From Bifidobacterium asteroides (GTDB taxonomy: Bacteria; Actinomycetota; Actinomycetes; Actinomycetales; Bifidobacteriaceae), in contig NZ_CP132384.1 of NCBI RefSeq assembly GCF_030758775.1, forward strand, positions 620,001 through 684,000: 64,000 nucleotides of DNA. Direction: 5' to 3'. Positions 8,732 to 18,516 of the stretch are shown here, one piece after another (the stretch's first letter is position 1; each line of letters opens with the position of its first letter). The notes below the pieces were generated by a model. The model had not been told where the DNA came from and searched no databases. It saw nothing but the letters and a program-made list of their open reading frames with translations. The position numbers and the translations under genes are program-made.

Positions 8732-10255
8732 TCAGCGATCCGGCTCTTCCCAGATGGTGCCCAGCCTGGCGATGGAGAGGGAGTCGATCAGGGCCTTGCC
8801 CTCGCCGGATTCGGCGATCAGGCGGATGCCGCGGTGCCCTTCGGCGGGGAAGGAGTAGGAGGACATGATCTCAAGCCCGTCGTTGATGACGACCTCGATC
8901 GAGCCCCGGTCCACGATGATGCGCAGCTTGAGCTTGCCCGAGGACTTGTCGACGGGAGCAGTGCGGTAGCCACGGTCCCCATAGGTGTTGCAGTGGCGGT
9001 CGAGCACCACGCGGCCCAGCTGGTCGTCATAGCAGACCAGCGTGTGGTCACCTGATTGGGTCCGATGAATCTCCAGGCCGATGCGCTCGGCCTGGGACTT
9101 GTTCAGGTCGATTTCCATAGCGATGTCGGCGGTCTGCGCGTCGTCAACCAGATCCTGGCTGCCGTTGACCTCCAGCTCGATGGGACCGAAGTCCTGCCTG
9201 TCCTGGTCCAGGTCGGAGAACTCGCGCACCGGCAGGCAGCGCAGATGATCACCGGCCAAGGTGACCTCGCGGGGTACCGTGAACTGGCCGCACCAGCCAT
9301 CCTCCTGCATGGGGATGGGTTCGGTGAATGGGCTCATCCAGCCGAAGACCAGCCGGCGGCCGTCAGGGGCCTGGAAGGTCTGCGGGGCATAGAAGTTATG
9401 GCCGTCATCCCAGAGGTGGAACTCAGTCTCCTGCTGGAAGTCGCCGCCGGGCTGCCAGCTGCCGATCACGTAGCCGGCGTTGTTGTGGTTGCGGGCTTCG
9501 AACCCGTGGGGCTTCAGGCCCATGGCCGAGTAGCAGATCACCCACTTGTCCTCCAGGGGGAACATGTCGGGGCATTCCAGCATGAAGACCTCAGGGTCGG
9601 GGTGCCGGTAGATCACTCGGTCGAAGGTCCAGTGCTCCATGTCATTGGAGGTATACATCCAGATCTCGCCCCGGTGGGCGGGGGTGCTGACTCCGAAGAC
9701 CATGTACCAGAGCCCGCCCATCTTCCACACCTTGGGGTCACGGAAGTGCAGGATCTTGTCGTCGGGGCAGGGAACCACAACACCTTTCTTCTCGAAGTGG
9801 ATGCCGTCGGAGGAGACGGCCATGCACTGCTCCTGGAGGTTGCCGTCATCTTCGTTGACCCCATTGCGCCAGCGGTGACCGGTGTAGTAGATGGTCAGGC
9901 GGCCGTCGTCGCCCACAACGGCTGATCCGGAGAAGACTCCGTCCTTCTCGACCTCAAGGGTGGGCGCCATGGCCAGGGGCTCACGCCGCCAGGTGACCAG
10001 GTCGGCGCTGGAGACGTGACCCCAGTGCATGTTTCCCCACTCGCTCCCGTAGGGGTTGAGCTGGAAGTAGGCATGGTAGCGCCCCTTGTAATAGCTCAGG
10101 CCGTTGGGGTCGTTGATCCATCCGGCCTTGGAGGCGATGTGGCACTGGGGATACCAGCGGTCATTGCGGGTGGCGAAGAGCCGGTCGATGCTCTTCTGGG
10201 CCTTGTCCAGCTGAGCGCTCATGTCGGCGTTTTCCTTGGTTGTTGGCTGGTTCAT
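8732..10255 (-). CDS. cscA: GH32 beta-fructofuranosidase / sucrose(-6-phosphate) hydrolase
   Basis: This glycoside hydrolase family 32 enzyme cleaves the fructose residue from sucrose or short fructo-oligosaccharides. All three catalytic motifs are present: nucleophile Asp49 in WINDPNG, transition-state stabiliser Asp173 in FRDPK, and acid/base Glu227 in ECPD. The five-bladed propeller is followed by the C-terminal beta-sandwich. No signal peptide is visible, so it acts in the cytosol. The ATG has AAAGGA seven bases upstream. It lies 50 bases downstream of the sucrose permease and ends at a strong terminator. A proton-symport permease neighbour argues for free sucrose rather than sucrose-6-phosphate as substrate. 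Confidence 0.93.
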   Translation of the reverse strand: MNQPTTKENADMSAQLDKAQKSIDRLFATRNDRWYPQCHIASKAGWINDPNGLSYYKGRYHAYFQLNPYGSEWGNMHWGHVSSADLVTWRREPLAMAPTLEVEKDGVFSGSAVVGDDGRLTIYYTGHRWRNGVNEDDGNLQEQCMAVSSDGIHFEKKGVVVPCPDDKILHFRDPKVWKMGGLWYMVFGVSTPAHRGEIWMYTSNDMEHWTFDRVIYRHPDPEVFMLECPDMFPLEDKWVICYSAMGLKPHGFEARNHNNAGYVIGSWQPGGDFQQETEFHLWDDGHNFYAPQTFQAPDGRRLVFGWMSPFTEPIPMQEDGWCGQFTVPREVTLAGDHLRCLPVREFSDLDQDRQDFGPIELEVNGSQDLVDDAQTADIAMEIDLNKSQAERIGLEIHRTQSGDHTLVCYDDQLGRVVLDRHCNTYGDRGYRTAPVDKSSGKLKLRIIVDRGSIEVVINDGLEIMSSYSFPAEGHRGIRLIAESGEGKALIDSLSIARLGTIWEEPDR

Positions 10256-10305
10256 CCTTGAATCCTTTCGGGTTGGATGGGTGCTGATTACGGTTGACGT
10301 TGGGA

Positions 10306-11598
10306 TCAGCCCCGGGTCACGGCGGACTTCTGCGAATCCCTGATGAAGGGATCGCCGTCAACCTGCTGGTCGTCGCGCTTGAGCACGAAGATACCGTAGA
10401 TCAAGGCGACCAGTACTACCAGTGAGATGGTGTAGAAGGTGACCCGGTCGCCGGCGCGGTCGTGGAGGATGCCCAGCGGGGTGGACATGGCCACCTGGCC
10501 GACCTGGGAGGCGATCTGGAAGCCCACCATGTAGAGGGTGGCGGACAGCTTGGGGTTGAAGTGCAGGGTGAAGTAGCGGAAGGCCGGCAGGCTGAAGAGC
10601 GGGACCTCAATGGAGTGGAAGAGCTTGACAACAGAGACCATGACCGGATCGTGGAAGAAGCCGCACAGGCCGATCCTGGCGAACATGACCGTAGCTCCCA
10701 GCAGAAGGGAGTTACGCACGCCGATCTTGCGCATGATAATGGGAACCACGCCCATCATGGCTGATTCCAGGAACACTTGGATGGAGTTGAGGATGCCGTA
10801 GACCTCGTGACCCTGTTCCGGGGTGGGGAAGAGGTTGGCATAGTAGTTGGGGAACATCTGCTGGTCGAAGACCGTGTAGAAGGTGTTGGTGAAGATCACA
10901 AAGACGATCAGGAGCCAGAGGGCGGGCATGCCCAGGACATGGATCATGTCGCGCAGGGAGGGCTGGGACTTTTCGCCCTCGGGGGTGGACTCTCGCTTGA
11001 TCTCCTCGCGTTGCTCATCGGGGATCCAGAAGGCGTAGACCAGGAGCATGCACGCGCCGAAGGCGGACCCCAGCCAGAAGTTGATCATCGGGTTGATGTT
11101 GAAAGTGAACCCTGCGATCAGAGCCACAATGGCGTAGCCGAAGGAGCCCCAGGCGCGGGACTGGCCGTATTCGAATCCGAATTTGCGGCTGTACCGCTCG
11201 GTGATGGCCTCGATCAGGGAGCAGCCTGACATGAAACCTGCGGATAGAACGATTGAACCGAGTACGGCGCCCAGGATCAGGTTGGAATGCATGAGGGGGG
11301 CGTAGATGAACTGCACGAAAGGTCCGACCAGCGCTGCAATGGCGGCGATGAAGATGGCGAGCCTACGCTTGACCCCCAGCTCGTCCTGTATTACCCCGTA
11401 GACAAACATTATTATCAGCGTGCCCACGGAGTTGATGGAGTAGATGTTGCCGACCTGTGTGTTCGTCATGCCAAGGCCGTTGATCAGCCATGGCGAGTAG
11501 AAGGACCACCAGATGCCCCAGGCGCAGAAGAAGAAGAATATTCCGGTAGAGGATTCCAAATATGATGGATTCCTCCATGCTGATGATTTGGCGGCCAT
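10306..11598 (-). CDS. cscB: oligosaccharide:H+ symporter, sucrose permease (LacY/CscB family)
   Basis: This 430-residue, 12-helix MFS protein resembles E. coli CscB along its length. Shared features are the N-terminal aromatic run (FFFFCAWGIWWSFYSPWL), YGVIQDELGVKRR in loop 2-3, FEYGQSRAWGSFGYA, and FDQQMFPNYYANLF. It would import sucrose (or a related fructoside) with a proton. It is the first gene of the csc operon. Its promoter, about 90-120 bases upstream, carries two LacI-type operators. Family is certain; the exact sugar is inferred from the GH32 partner. Confidence 0.92.
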   Translation of the reverse strand: MAAKSSAWRNPSYLESSTGIFFFFCAWGIWWSFYSPWLINGLGMTNTQVGNIYSINSVGTLIIMFVYGVIQDELGVKRRLAIFIAAIAALVGPFVQFIYAPLMHSNLILGAVLGSIVLSAGFMSGCSLIEAITERYSRKFGFEYGQSRAWGSFGYAIVALIAGFTFNINPMINFWLGSAFGACMLLVYAFWIPDEQREEIKRESTPEGEKSQPSLRDMIHVLGMPALWLLIVFVIFTNTFYTVFDQQMFPNYYANLFPTPEQGHEVYGILNSIQVFLESAMMGVVPIIMRKIGVRNSLLLGATVMFARIGLCGFFHDPVMVSVVKLFHSIEVPLFSLPAFRYFTLHFNPKLSATLYMVGFQIASQVGQVAMSTPLGILHDRAGDRVTFYTISLVVLVALIYGIFVLKRDDQQVDGDPFIRDSQKSAVTRG

Positions 11599-11688
11599 GC
11601 TGCCCCTCCCTCACTTGTTGTGCACCGCTTCTCCGCAGTGCCTTCCGGTTCGATGCACTTACTGTGTGCAGAGCGAATCCTGGTAGGT

Positions 11689-11717
11689 ATAGTAGGCCGT
11701 CAATCGATTTACGTCAA
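11689..11717 (-). promoter_or_regulatory. promoter of the cscB-cscA operon
   Basis: On the minus strand, TTGACG (complement of 11712-11717) is 17 bases upstream of TACTAT (complement of 11689-11694). Transcription would start near 11682, giving a leader of about 85 bases. Both operator half-sites overlap the -35 box and spacer, so a bound LacI-type repressor would block polymerase. Confidence 0.65.
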
Positions 11718-11728
11718 ACGATTGACGG
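11697..11728. promoter_or_regulatory. paired LacI-family operators
   Basis: Two adjacent 14-bp sites, GTCAATCGATTTAC (11699-11712) and GTCAAACGATTGAC (11713-11726), have the LacI-family core with a central CG. Together they are bounded by a perfect 10-bp inverted repeat, CCGTCAATCG (11697-11706) and CGATTGACGG (11719-11728). The neighbouring LacI protein is the obvious ligand; this is inference. Confidence 0.75.
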
Positions 11729-11857
11729 TTGGTGTGCTTGCCTGTAAGTACGATTAGCAACTAGCAATGGAGGTTGGCCGATTGGCAATTGGCACGAAAT
11801 CCTCCAGGATTCAATCTTGCTTCACCGTCTTGCGATGAGGACGGATGTGATTCGGCT

Positions 11858-12931
11858 TTAGTGGGTGGCTGGGACCGTGTTCAAGGTGGCATCGAGGCGG
11901 GTGGAGCCCTTGCGGATTAGGGCGCAGTGAATGCGCACCACGCCAGCCTGATCGAGTGGCGGCAGGACGGCACGGGTTTTGGGCAGGGGCAGGGCAACGC
12001 GACGGGGATTGATTTGCGCCAGCAGTCGTCGCACCGCCCAGAAGCCCATCTCGTAGTGGGGGAGTTCGATTGTGCTCAGGGGAGGTGCCATTGTCTCGGC
12101 TATGACCTGGTGGTTGTCCACGCCCACCAGATTGAGGTCCCTGCCGATGACCAGATGGCGGGCTGCGGCCGCCTGGTAGAGGTAAATGGAGCGCGAATCA
12201 TTGAAGCAGAAGACCCCATCGGGGTGCTGGTCGTCCATCAGGTCGTTCGCCTGATCCATGGCATCCTGGTTGAAGCCCACCAGTCGGATCAAGGACTGGC
12301 CTGCAGGTAACCCAGCTTCCTTGAGAGCGGCCTGATACCCCCGCATTCTGTCTTCTTGCGCCGGCAGATCCTGTGTGGTGCCCAGGTAGGCCACCCGGCG
12401 GCAGCCTGATTCAATCAGGTGGCGGGTGGCATCGTAGCCGATCAGGAACTCGTCGGGGGCGATGCTGGGACAGCGGTTGGCCCGCTCCGCCGCGTTGACC
12501 ACCACGGCAGGGCAGGAGCGCAGAGCCTGGGGCAGGTCAACATCCTGGTCATACATCTTGGCGAAGAGGAAACCGTCCACCCCATAGCGTTTCAGGGCCT
12601 GGATCTGCTCGGCTTCCCGAACGCCCCCTTCGGTGGAGACGGTGAGAAGCACATAGCCGCGCTCGGCTGCCGCATCCTGCGCACCCTGAATGATGGCGCC
12701 GGCGTATGGCGTGGTGGCCACCTCTTGGCTGATGAAGCCCAGCATGCCGGTCTTGCTGGTGCGCAGCGACCGAGCCATGGGATTGGGCCGATAACCCAGG
12801 GTCTTGGCTGTGCTGCGCACTTTCCGGGCGGTCTCCGACTTGACTCTGCCCTTGTCGCGGCCGTTGAGCACCAGAGAGACTGTGGAGACGGACACGCCTG
12901 TGCGTTCGGCGATCTGCTTCATCGTGATCAT
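11858..12931 (-). CDS. LacI-family transcriptional regulator, probable sucrose operon repressor
   Basis: The N-terminal helix-turn-helix (MKQIAERTGVSVSTVSLVLNG) and hinge (YRPNPMARSL) are followed by a periplasmic-binding-protein-like sugar-sensing domain. That domain includes FNDSRSIYLY and VGVDNHQVIAE. The ATG at 12931 is preferred because AAGG lies seven bases upstream; a GTG at 12937 in the same frame has none. It is encoded upstream of cscBA in the same direction, separated by 259 bases holding the operators and csc promoter. Regulation of cscBA, with sucrose or a breakdown sugar as inducer, is inferred from this layout. Confidence 0.88.
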   Translation of the reverse strand: MITMKQIAERTGVSVSTVSLVLNGRDKGRVKSETARKVRSTAKTLGYRPNPMARSLRTSKTGMLGFISQEVATTPYAGAIIQGAQDAAAERGYVLLTVSTEGGVREAEQIQALKRYGVDGFLFAKMYDQDVDLPQALRSCPAVVVNAAERANRCPSIAPDEFLIGYDATRHLIESGCRRVAYLGTTQDLPAQEDRMRGYQAALKEAGLPAGQSLIRLVGFNQDAMDQANDLMDDQHPDGVFCFNDSRSIYLYQAAAARHLVIGRDLNLVGVDNHQVIAETMAPPLSTIELPHYEMGFWAVRRLLAQINPRRVALPLPKTRAVLPPLDQAGVVRIHCALIRKGSTRLDATLNTVPATH

Positions 12932-12992
12932 GGGCACACCTTAACTTGCTCAGGCGATTTCAGCCCGGCTGATCTTGAGCGGCAGGGAGCTT

Positions 12993-13328
12993 TCAGCGGC
13001 TTTCCCCGCCCAGAATCCGGTCGACCCGCTCCACCTTCTCATGGATCTGATCCCGCTTGCCGGGACGGATGTCCAGCCTGAGGCTGACGCCGGTCCTGTA
13101 TCCCTGCTCGGCCAGGACCCGTGTGGCTTCTTCCACGACCTCCATGACCCTATGCAGATCCCCTTCGACGACGGTGCTCATGGCATTGGTCTGGTTGGGC
13201 AGCCCCGAATCCCTGATGACCTTGATGACCTGGGCCACATAGGTGGACAGCTCCTCACCCTGACCAGAGGGCGCAATGGTGACCTCGGCTACGGTGTTCA
13301 GATAGGATGGGTCGTTCACATTAGGCAT
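12993..13328 (-). CDS. MTH1187-family thiamine-binding protein
   Basis: This is a small (111-residue) single-domain protein of the MTH1187/YkoF-like family (Pfam Thiamine_BP). It opens with VAEVTIAPSGQGEELSTYVA and has the core NAMSTVVEGDLHRVMEVV. Members bind thiamine-like ligands and form tetramers; a physiological role is not settled. An AGGAAAGG ribosome site precedes the ATG. It is divergent from glyS, with 198 bases between the starts, and lies 61 bases upstream of the LacI gene on the same strand. No TPP riboswitch is visible upstream. Confidence 0.82.
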   Translation of the reverse strand: MPNVNDPSYLNTVAEVTIAPSGQGEELSTYVAQVIKVIRDSGLPNQTNAMSTVVEGDLHRVMEVVEEATRVLAEQGYRTGVSLRLDIRPGKRDQIHEKVERVDRILGGESR

Positions 13329-13526
13329 ATCGGGAACCTTTCCTCGTCGACTGGGGTTGGCAGGCAGGATGCCCGGTGTCCCCTTGCGGTCACCTGCGCG
13401 GCCTCCCGCACCTTCCTCAAGGGTAGGCCTCTGCGCTGACAGCAGGTCACCCGCCGAAGGTATGCTGGAGGCCGGTCATCAGGTCGTATGTCCCCAGGAG
13501 GGGCTCCCGAGCAGAAGGTGTGATCA

Positions 13527-15044
13527 GTGGCAGTATCGAAACTGGATGAGGTCATCTCCCTGGCCAAGCGCCGAGGATTCGTCTTTCCCGCAGGGGAGAT
13601 CTACGGCGGGACGCGCTCGGCCTGGGACTATGGCCCCTTGGGCGTGGCCCTCAAGGACAACATCAAGCGTGAGTGGTGGCGGACCATGGTGGTCACCCGC
13701 GACGATGTGGTCGGCGTGGATACCTCGGTCATCCTGCCCACGGCGGTCTGGGAGGCCTCGGGCCACGTGTCCGTATTCAACGACCCCCTGATCGAGTGCC
13801 TGAACTGCCACAAGCGGCACCGGGCCGATACCTTGGAGGAGGCCTACGTCGAAAAGCACGGCCATGATCCGGAAAACGGCCTCAAGGACATTCCCTGCCC
13901 GGACTGTGGCACCAAGGGTCAGTGGACCGAGCCGCGCGACTTCAATATGATGCTGCAGACCCACCTGGGTCCTGTACAGGACGAGAAGAGCCTGCACTAC
14001 CTGCGCCCCGAGACCGCCCAGGGCATTTTCGTGGACTTCAAGTCCGTCATGGCCTCCTCCCGCTCCAAGCCCCCCTTCGGCATCGCCAACATGGGCAAGA
14101 GCTTCCGCAACGAGATCACTCCCGGCAATTTCATCTTCCGTACCCGCGAGTTCGAGCAGATGGAAATGGAGTTCTTCGTCCACCCTGGTACCGACGAGCA
14201 GTGGCACCAGTACTGGATCGACGCCAGGACCCGCTGGTACGTGGACCTGGGCGTCAAGCCCGAGAACCTGCGCCACTACGAGCACCCCAAGGAGAAGCTG
14301 GCCCACTATTCCAAGCGGACCGTGGACATCGAGTACCGGTTCGGCTTCCAGGGCTCCGAGTGGGGCGAGCTGGAGGGCGTAGCCAACCGCACCGACTATG
14401 ACCTCAAGGCCCATGCCGAACATTCGGGCGAGGATCTGAGCTATTTCGACCAGGCCAGCGGGGAACGGTATATTCCTTACGTGATCGAGCCCGCTGCCGG
14501 CCTGACGCGCTCGCTGATGGCCTTCCTGGTCGACGCCTATGACGTGGACGAGGCCCCCAACACCAAGGGCGGGGTCGACCGGCGCACCGTGCTGCGTCTG
14601 GACCCAAGGCTGGCCCCGGTCAAGGCCGCCGTCCTGCCCCTGTCCAAGAAGCCCGATCTGCAGCGGATCGCCCATGACCTGGCCGCCGACCTGCGCCAGA
14701 ACGAGTGGATGGTGGACTACGACGAGTCCGGCGCCATCGGTCGTCGCTACCGTCGCCAGGACGAGATCGGCACGCCTCTGTGCATCACCGTGGACTTCGA
14801 CACTCTGGACGACAAGGCGGTCACCATCCGCAACCGCGACTCTATGCAGCAGGACCGGGTGGCCCTGGACCAGGTGGAGGACTATGTGCGCCGGGTCGTC
14901 GGTGAGCAGCGGGTGCGTTATCCCATGGGCCCATCCGACCTGACCGGCTCACGTGCCGCTGACGGCTACACGGACCTGGCCAGCGAGCCAGGCACTGACG
15001 AGAGCGAACCCATCAAGGTGGCCGAGGCCGGTGGCCGGTACTGA
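13527..15044 (+). CDS. glyS: glycine--tRNA ligase, single-chain dimeric type
   Basis: This class II synthetase charges tRNA-Gly. Its 505 residues match the alpha2 form of Actinobacteria and eukaryotes rather than the GlyQ/GlyS tetramer. Visible motifs are [18 protein letters not shown] near the N-terminus, class II motif 2 in [19 protein letters not shown], and [14 protein letters not shown] before the anticodon-binding domain. It starts with GTG, with AGAAGG seven bases upstream. The C-terminal tail after the anticodon-binding domain is short and polar. The dusB frame overlaps or directly follows its end. Confidence 0.96.
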   Translation: MAVSKLDEVISLAKRRGFVFPAGEIYGGTRSAWDYGPLGVALKDNIKREWWRTMVVTRDDVVGVDTSVILPTAVWEASGHVSVFNDPLIECLNCHKRHRADTLEEAYVEKHGHDPENGLKDIPCPDCGTKGQWTEPRDFNMMLQTHLGPVQDEKSLHYLRPETAQGIFVDFKSVMASSRSKPPFGIANMGKSFRNEITPGNFIFRTREFEQMEMEFFVHPGTDEQWHQYWIDARTRWYVDLGVKPENLRHYEHPKEKLAHYSKRTVDIEYRFGFQGSEWGELEGVANRTDYDLKAHAEHSGEDLSYFDQASGERYIPYVIEPAAGLTRSLMAFLVDAYDVDEAPNTKGGVDRRTVLRLDPRLAPVKAAVLPLSKKPDLQRIAHDLAADLRQNEWMVDYDESGAIGRRYRRQDEIGTPLCITVDFDTLDDKAVTIRNRDSMQQDRVALDQVEDYVRRVVGEQRVRYPMGPSDLTGSRAADGYTDLASEPGTDESEPIKVAEAGGRY

Positions 15045-15075
15045 GACTGATCGCCCGACCCCGAAGGCTGCCCCT

Positions 15076-16209
15076 GTGCAGCTGGGCCCGATAACCGTGC
15101 CTGTGCCGGTCATGCTTTCGCCTATGGCGGGCGTGACCAACTGGCCCTTCCGCCTGCTCTGCCGGGAGTACGGTCCCGACGGACTGTATGTGGGTGAGAT
15201 GGTGACGGCCCGGGCCCTGGTGGCGCGCAACCCCAAGGCCTTCCGGCTCTGTCGCTTCGCCACGCAGGAGAAGGTGCGATCCCTGCAGCTGTATGGGGTG
15301 GACCCGCAGATCATGGAACAAGCTACCCGGATGGTGGTTGATGCGGGCTGGGCCGATCATATCGACATGAACTTCGGCTGCCCGGTTCCCAAGGTCACCA
15401 GACACGGCGGCGGGTCCGCCCTGCCCTGGAAGACCGACCTCTTCGCCGAACTGGTCCATCGGGTGGTCGCCGTCTGCTCGCCTGCCGGGATCCCCGTCAC
15501 CGCAAAGATCCGTGTGGGCATCGATCACCAGCACGAGACCTTCCTGGAGGCGGCGCACATCGCCCAGGAGGAGGGATGCGCCGCCGTGACCCTGCATGCC
15601 AGAACCACGGCTGAGTACTATGGCGGCCATGCTGACTGGGACCGGATCGCTCAGCTGGTCCAGGCCGTTGATATCCCCGTCTTCGGCAACGGCGACATCT
15701 GGACCGCCGAAGATGCCTTGGATATGTTTGCCCAGACCGGCTGCGCAGGCGTGGCCATCGGTCGGGGTTGCCAGGGCCGTCCCTGGCTCTTCGCCGACAT
15801 CGCGGCGGCCCTGGCTGGCTCCCCGGAAAGGCAGGAGCCAACCCTGGGCCAGGTAGGGGCCATCATGGCCCGCCATGCCCGGCTTCTGGTCGAGTTCTAC
15901 GACGGCGACGAGCGCATGGCCGTCCACGACATGCGCAAGCATGTGGCCTGGTATTTGAAGGGTTTCGCGGTGGGAGGCCAGGTGCGCCGCGACTTCATGG
16001 CCTGCGAGAGCCTGGAGGAGCTGGACCGCTGCATCGCCGATCTGGATCAGGACATGCCCTATCCACGAGCCGTGGCCGGCAAGCCCCGTGGCCGGGTCCG
16101 CTATGCCAAGAAGGTCCGTCTTCCCTATGGCTGGCTGGATTCGCGGACCACCACCCATCAGGAGCGCGAGACGCTCTTCGGCAACGACCCCATGGATGCC
16201 TCCTACTGA
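15076..16209 (+). CDS. dusB: tRNA-dihydrouridine synthase (DusB-type)
   Basis: This FMN- and NADPH-dependent enzyme reduces uridine to dihydrouridine in the D-loop of tRNA. Family motifs are LSPMAGVTNWPFR (FMN site), NFGCPVPKVTRHGGGSAL with catalytic Cys102, HARTTAEYYGG and GNGDIWTAEDA. I place the start at GTG 15076, with AAGG eight bases upstream; the frame is open back to 14953 and another GTG lies at 15031, so the N-terminus is uncertain. The frame overlaps or closely follows glyS. Confidence 0.92.
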   Translation: MQLGPITVPVPVMLSPMAGVTNWPFRLLCREYGPDGLYVGEMVTARALVARNPKAFRLCRFATQEKVRSLQLYGVDPQIMEQATRMVVDAGWADHIDMNFGCPVPKVTRHGGGSALPWKTDLFAELVHRVVAVCSPAGIPVTAKIRVGIDHQHETFLEAAHIAQEEGCAAVTLHARTTAEYYGGHADWDRIAQLVQAVDIPVFGNGDIWTAEDALDMFAQTGCAGVAIGRGCQGRPWLFADIAAALAGSPERQEPTLGQVGAIMARHARLLVEFYDGDERMAVHDMRKHVAWYLKGFAVGGQVRRDFMACESLEELDRCIADLDQDMPYPRAVAGKPRGRVRYAKKVRLPYGWLDSRTTTHQERETLFGNDPMDASY

Positions 16210-16440
16210 AGCCGGAAATATTCCTGTCGCCAACCGTGCGCATCGGGGTCTAGAATCAGGGTTTAGAATACGGACAGAACGGCGTGGAGGTTCTCTCGGA
16301 AGGCCAGGGCGGTTGGCTCTGTCCTCCCGGACCCTAGGCACATGGCCGTCAGGGAGGGTCGGAACGCCTGTGGGCAAATGCGTGTTGGCGTATACGACCT
16401 GCGCTAGAGTTGAGCGTAACGTGAGTGACGGGAGCATACT

Positions 16441-17613
16441 GTGAGCGAGATTGCCCAGAATGACAATTTCAATGACAAGACCAACATCAAGGTCGTTGGT
16501 GTTGGTGGAGCCGGTGGCAATGCTGTCAATCGCATGATCGCCGAGGGTCTGCAGAATGTCGAGTTTGTTGCCATCAATACCGATGCCAAGGATCTCCTGC
16601 GCTCAGAAGCCGATGTAAAGATCTCCCTTTCCGATGCCAACAGCCGCGGCCTGGGGGCCGGAGCCGATCCAGAGAAGGGCGCCAAGGCTGCCCAGGACCA
16701 TCAGTCCGATATCGAAGAGGTTCTCAAGGGCGCCGACATGGTCTTCGTCACTGCAGGGGAGGGCGGCGGCACAGGCACTGGCGCCAGCCCACTGGTTGCG
16801 CGTGCAGCCCGTCAGCAAGGCGCACTGACCATCGCCGTAGTCACCCGGCCGTTCACCTTTGAGGGACCCAGGCGCTCCGCTTCCGCCGAATCGGGCATCG
16901 AGAACCTGCGCAAGGAGGTCGATGCCCTTATCGTTATCCCCAATGATCGGCTTCTGGACCTCTCGGATCGCACAGTCTCGGTCATGGATGCCTTCAAGAC
17001 CGCCGACACGGCCCTGCTGGCCGGTGTTCAGGGCATCACTGACCTGATCACCATGAACTCCTACATTCACGTGGACTTCTCCGATGTCACCGCCATCTTG
17101 AAGGATGCAGGCACCGCCCTCTTCGGTATCGGCGCAGCCAGGGGCGAGGATCGAGCCACCCAGGCCGCCGAGATCGCCATCTCCTCCCCGCTCCTGGAGG
17201 AGAGCATCGAGGGTGCCCACGGGGCCCTGATCAACGTGGCTGGCCCCACCGACCTGAGCATGCAGGAGGCATCTGCCGCCGCCCAGCTGGTTCAGGATGC
17301 CATCCATCCCGAGGCGCAGATCATCTGGGGCCTGGCCTTGGACGACGCCTACGGGGACGAGGTGCGGGTCACGGTCATCGCCGCCGGATTCGATCCCACA
17401 CCAAAGAAGGACGAGACCCCGGCCCCTGCAGTGGACACGACCACCACGCCAGCAGCGGCCGCCCCGGTCCAGCAGCCCCAGCAGCCGCTGACGACCCCTT
17501 CCGCCCAGGCGGAGTCAGATGAGACTTCCGAACACGATGTGGTGCCCCCCGCCTCCGGCGACGACGGCACCTCCGACCCGGGATATCTGGATATCCCTGA
17601 CTTTCTGCGGTAA
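16441..17613 (+). CDS. ftsZ: cell division protein FtsZ
   Basis: FtsZ is the tubulin-like GTPase that forms the division ring. The signature GEGGGTGTGA lies near residues 107-116, with NAVNRMI and the NTD loop upstream and a T7-like loop further on. After a Pro/Ala/Thr-rich linker, the C-terminal tail ends in DIPDFLR, the peptide that binds SepF in organisms without FtsA. It starts at GTG with GGGAG upstream. It heads a cluster with sepF, yggT, divIVA and lspA and is about 29 kb from the mraZ-ftsQ cluster. Confidence 0.98.
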   Translation: MSEIAQNDNFNDKTNIKVVGVGGAGGNAVNRMIAEGLQNVEFVAINTDAKDLLRSEADVKISLSDANSRGLGAGADPEKGAKAAQDHQSDIEEVLKGADMVFVTAGEGGGTGTGASPLVARAARQQGALTIAVVTRPFTFEGPRRSASAESGIENLRKEVDALIVIPNDRLLDLSDRTVSVMDAFKTADTALLAGVQGITDLITMNSYIHVDFSDVTAILKDAGTALFGIGAARGEDRATQAAEIAISSPLLEESIEGAHGALINVAGPTDLSMQEASAAAQLVQDAIHPEAQIIWGLALDDAYGDEVRVTVIAAGFDPTPKKDETPAPAVDTTTTPAAAAPVQQPQQPLTTPSAQAESDETSEHDVVPPASGDDGTSDPGYLDIPDFLR

Positions 17614-17631
17614 TCAGGCGAAGGAGCAGGT

Positions 17632-18099
17632 ATGGCAGGATTGATGAAGAACGCAATGTCCTTTTTCGGCATGTCGGACGTCGTAGACGACGATGACGAC
17701 GACCTGGCCGACGATGACGAGGCCCGCGATGGCTTCGACACCGATCACTCTGTGACTCCCATGGCTCCGCAATCCACGTCCAGCAGCCAGGAGGCCGAGT
17801 CCACGCCCTTCCAGAGCCGGATCAACCGCATCACCACCATCCATCCCAAGTCCTATGAGGATGCCCAGATGGTCGGCAGGGCCCTGCGGGACGGAGTGCC
17901 GGTGGTCCTCAACCTGACTGGCGTGTCCGAGTCGGTGGCCTACAGGATCGTCGACTTCTCGGCAGGCGTGGTCTTCGGGGTACGCGGGTCCATCGAGCGG
18001 GTCACTCCCAGGGTCTTTCTGCTCAGTCCTGCGCAGGTCAACATCAAGGTGGAGGAGCCCGAGTCAGGCTCTTCGGCCAAGGGGCTTTTCGCCCAGTGA
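17632..18099 (+). CDS. sepF: cell division protein SepF
   Basis: SepF tethers FtsZ to the membrane and replaces FtsA in Actinobacteria. The 155-residue protein begins with a short amphipathic membrane helix (GLMKNAMSFFGM). An acidic Asp-rich linker follows, then the SepF core with HPKSYEDAQMVGRALRDG and VVLNLTGV. It starts 18 bases after the ftsZ stop with AAGGAG just upstream, so the two are co-transcribed. Confidence 0.96.
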   Translation: MAGLMKNAMSFFGMSDVVDDDDDDLADDDEARDGFDTDHSVTPMAPQSTSSSQEAESTPFQSRINRITTIHPKSYEDAQMVGRALRDGVPVVLNLTGVSESVAYRIVDFSAGVVFGVRGSIERVTPRVFLLSPAQVNIKVEEPESGSSAKGLFAQ

Positions 18100-18140
18100 G
18101 CGATGCCCTGGCAGCCGTGTCTGCAGGAGCCTAGAGACGC

Positions 18141-18425
18141 ATGCTTCTTCTTTTTATTCGATATCTGATAGACATCTGCATTGAGACCTACCTGCTGATC
18201 CTCTTCGTGCGGATGATTCTGGACTGGGTCCTGGTTCTGTCGCCTCGCTGGTACCCTCGTGGCTTCGTGGCCTCGCTCATTCGGGTCATCTATGCCTTGA
18301 CTGAGCCGCCCCTGCGCTGGCTGCGCCGGTATATTCCGCCTCTGCCCATGGGCAGGATCCAGCTTGACGTCTCCTTCATGGTGCTCTACGCGGCCCTGAT
18401 CATCATCCAGGTGCTGTTGGGGTAA
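18141..18425 (+). CDS. yggT: YggT-family membrane protein
   Basis: This 94-residue protein has two hydrophobic segments (about residues 1-33 and 75-94) around the YggT motif region with LTEPPLRWLRRYIPP. Family members sit in division gene clusters between sepF and divIVA; their exact role is unclear, with links to osmotic tolerance and division. Context here is the standard one. Confidence 0.9.
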   Translation: MLLLFIRYLIDICIETYLLILFVRMILDWVLVLSPRWYPRGFVASLIRVIYALTEPPLRWLRRYIPPLPMGRIQLDVSFMVLYAALIIIQVLLG

Positions 18426-18516
18426 GAGCAAGACCGTGGATACGGCAGACTCCGTGCTAGCATGCAGTAAGAGAACACAATCGGGCTGGTTGGCCTGAAG
18501 CGAGGTGGAGAAACAT

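Noticed and set aside
13329-13526. Possible TPP riboswitch before the thiamine-binding-type gene (an ACCCTTGA stretch on the minus strand)
   Set aside because: The conserved CTGAGA and AACCTGATC-like blocks of the TPP aptamer are absent. The match is chance.
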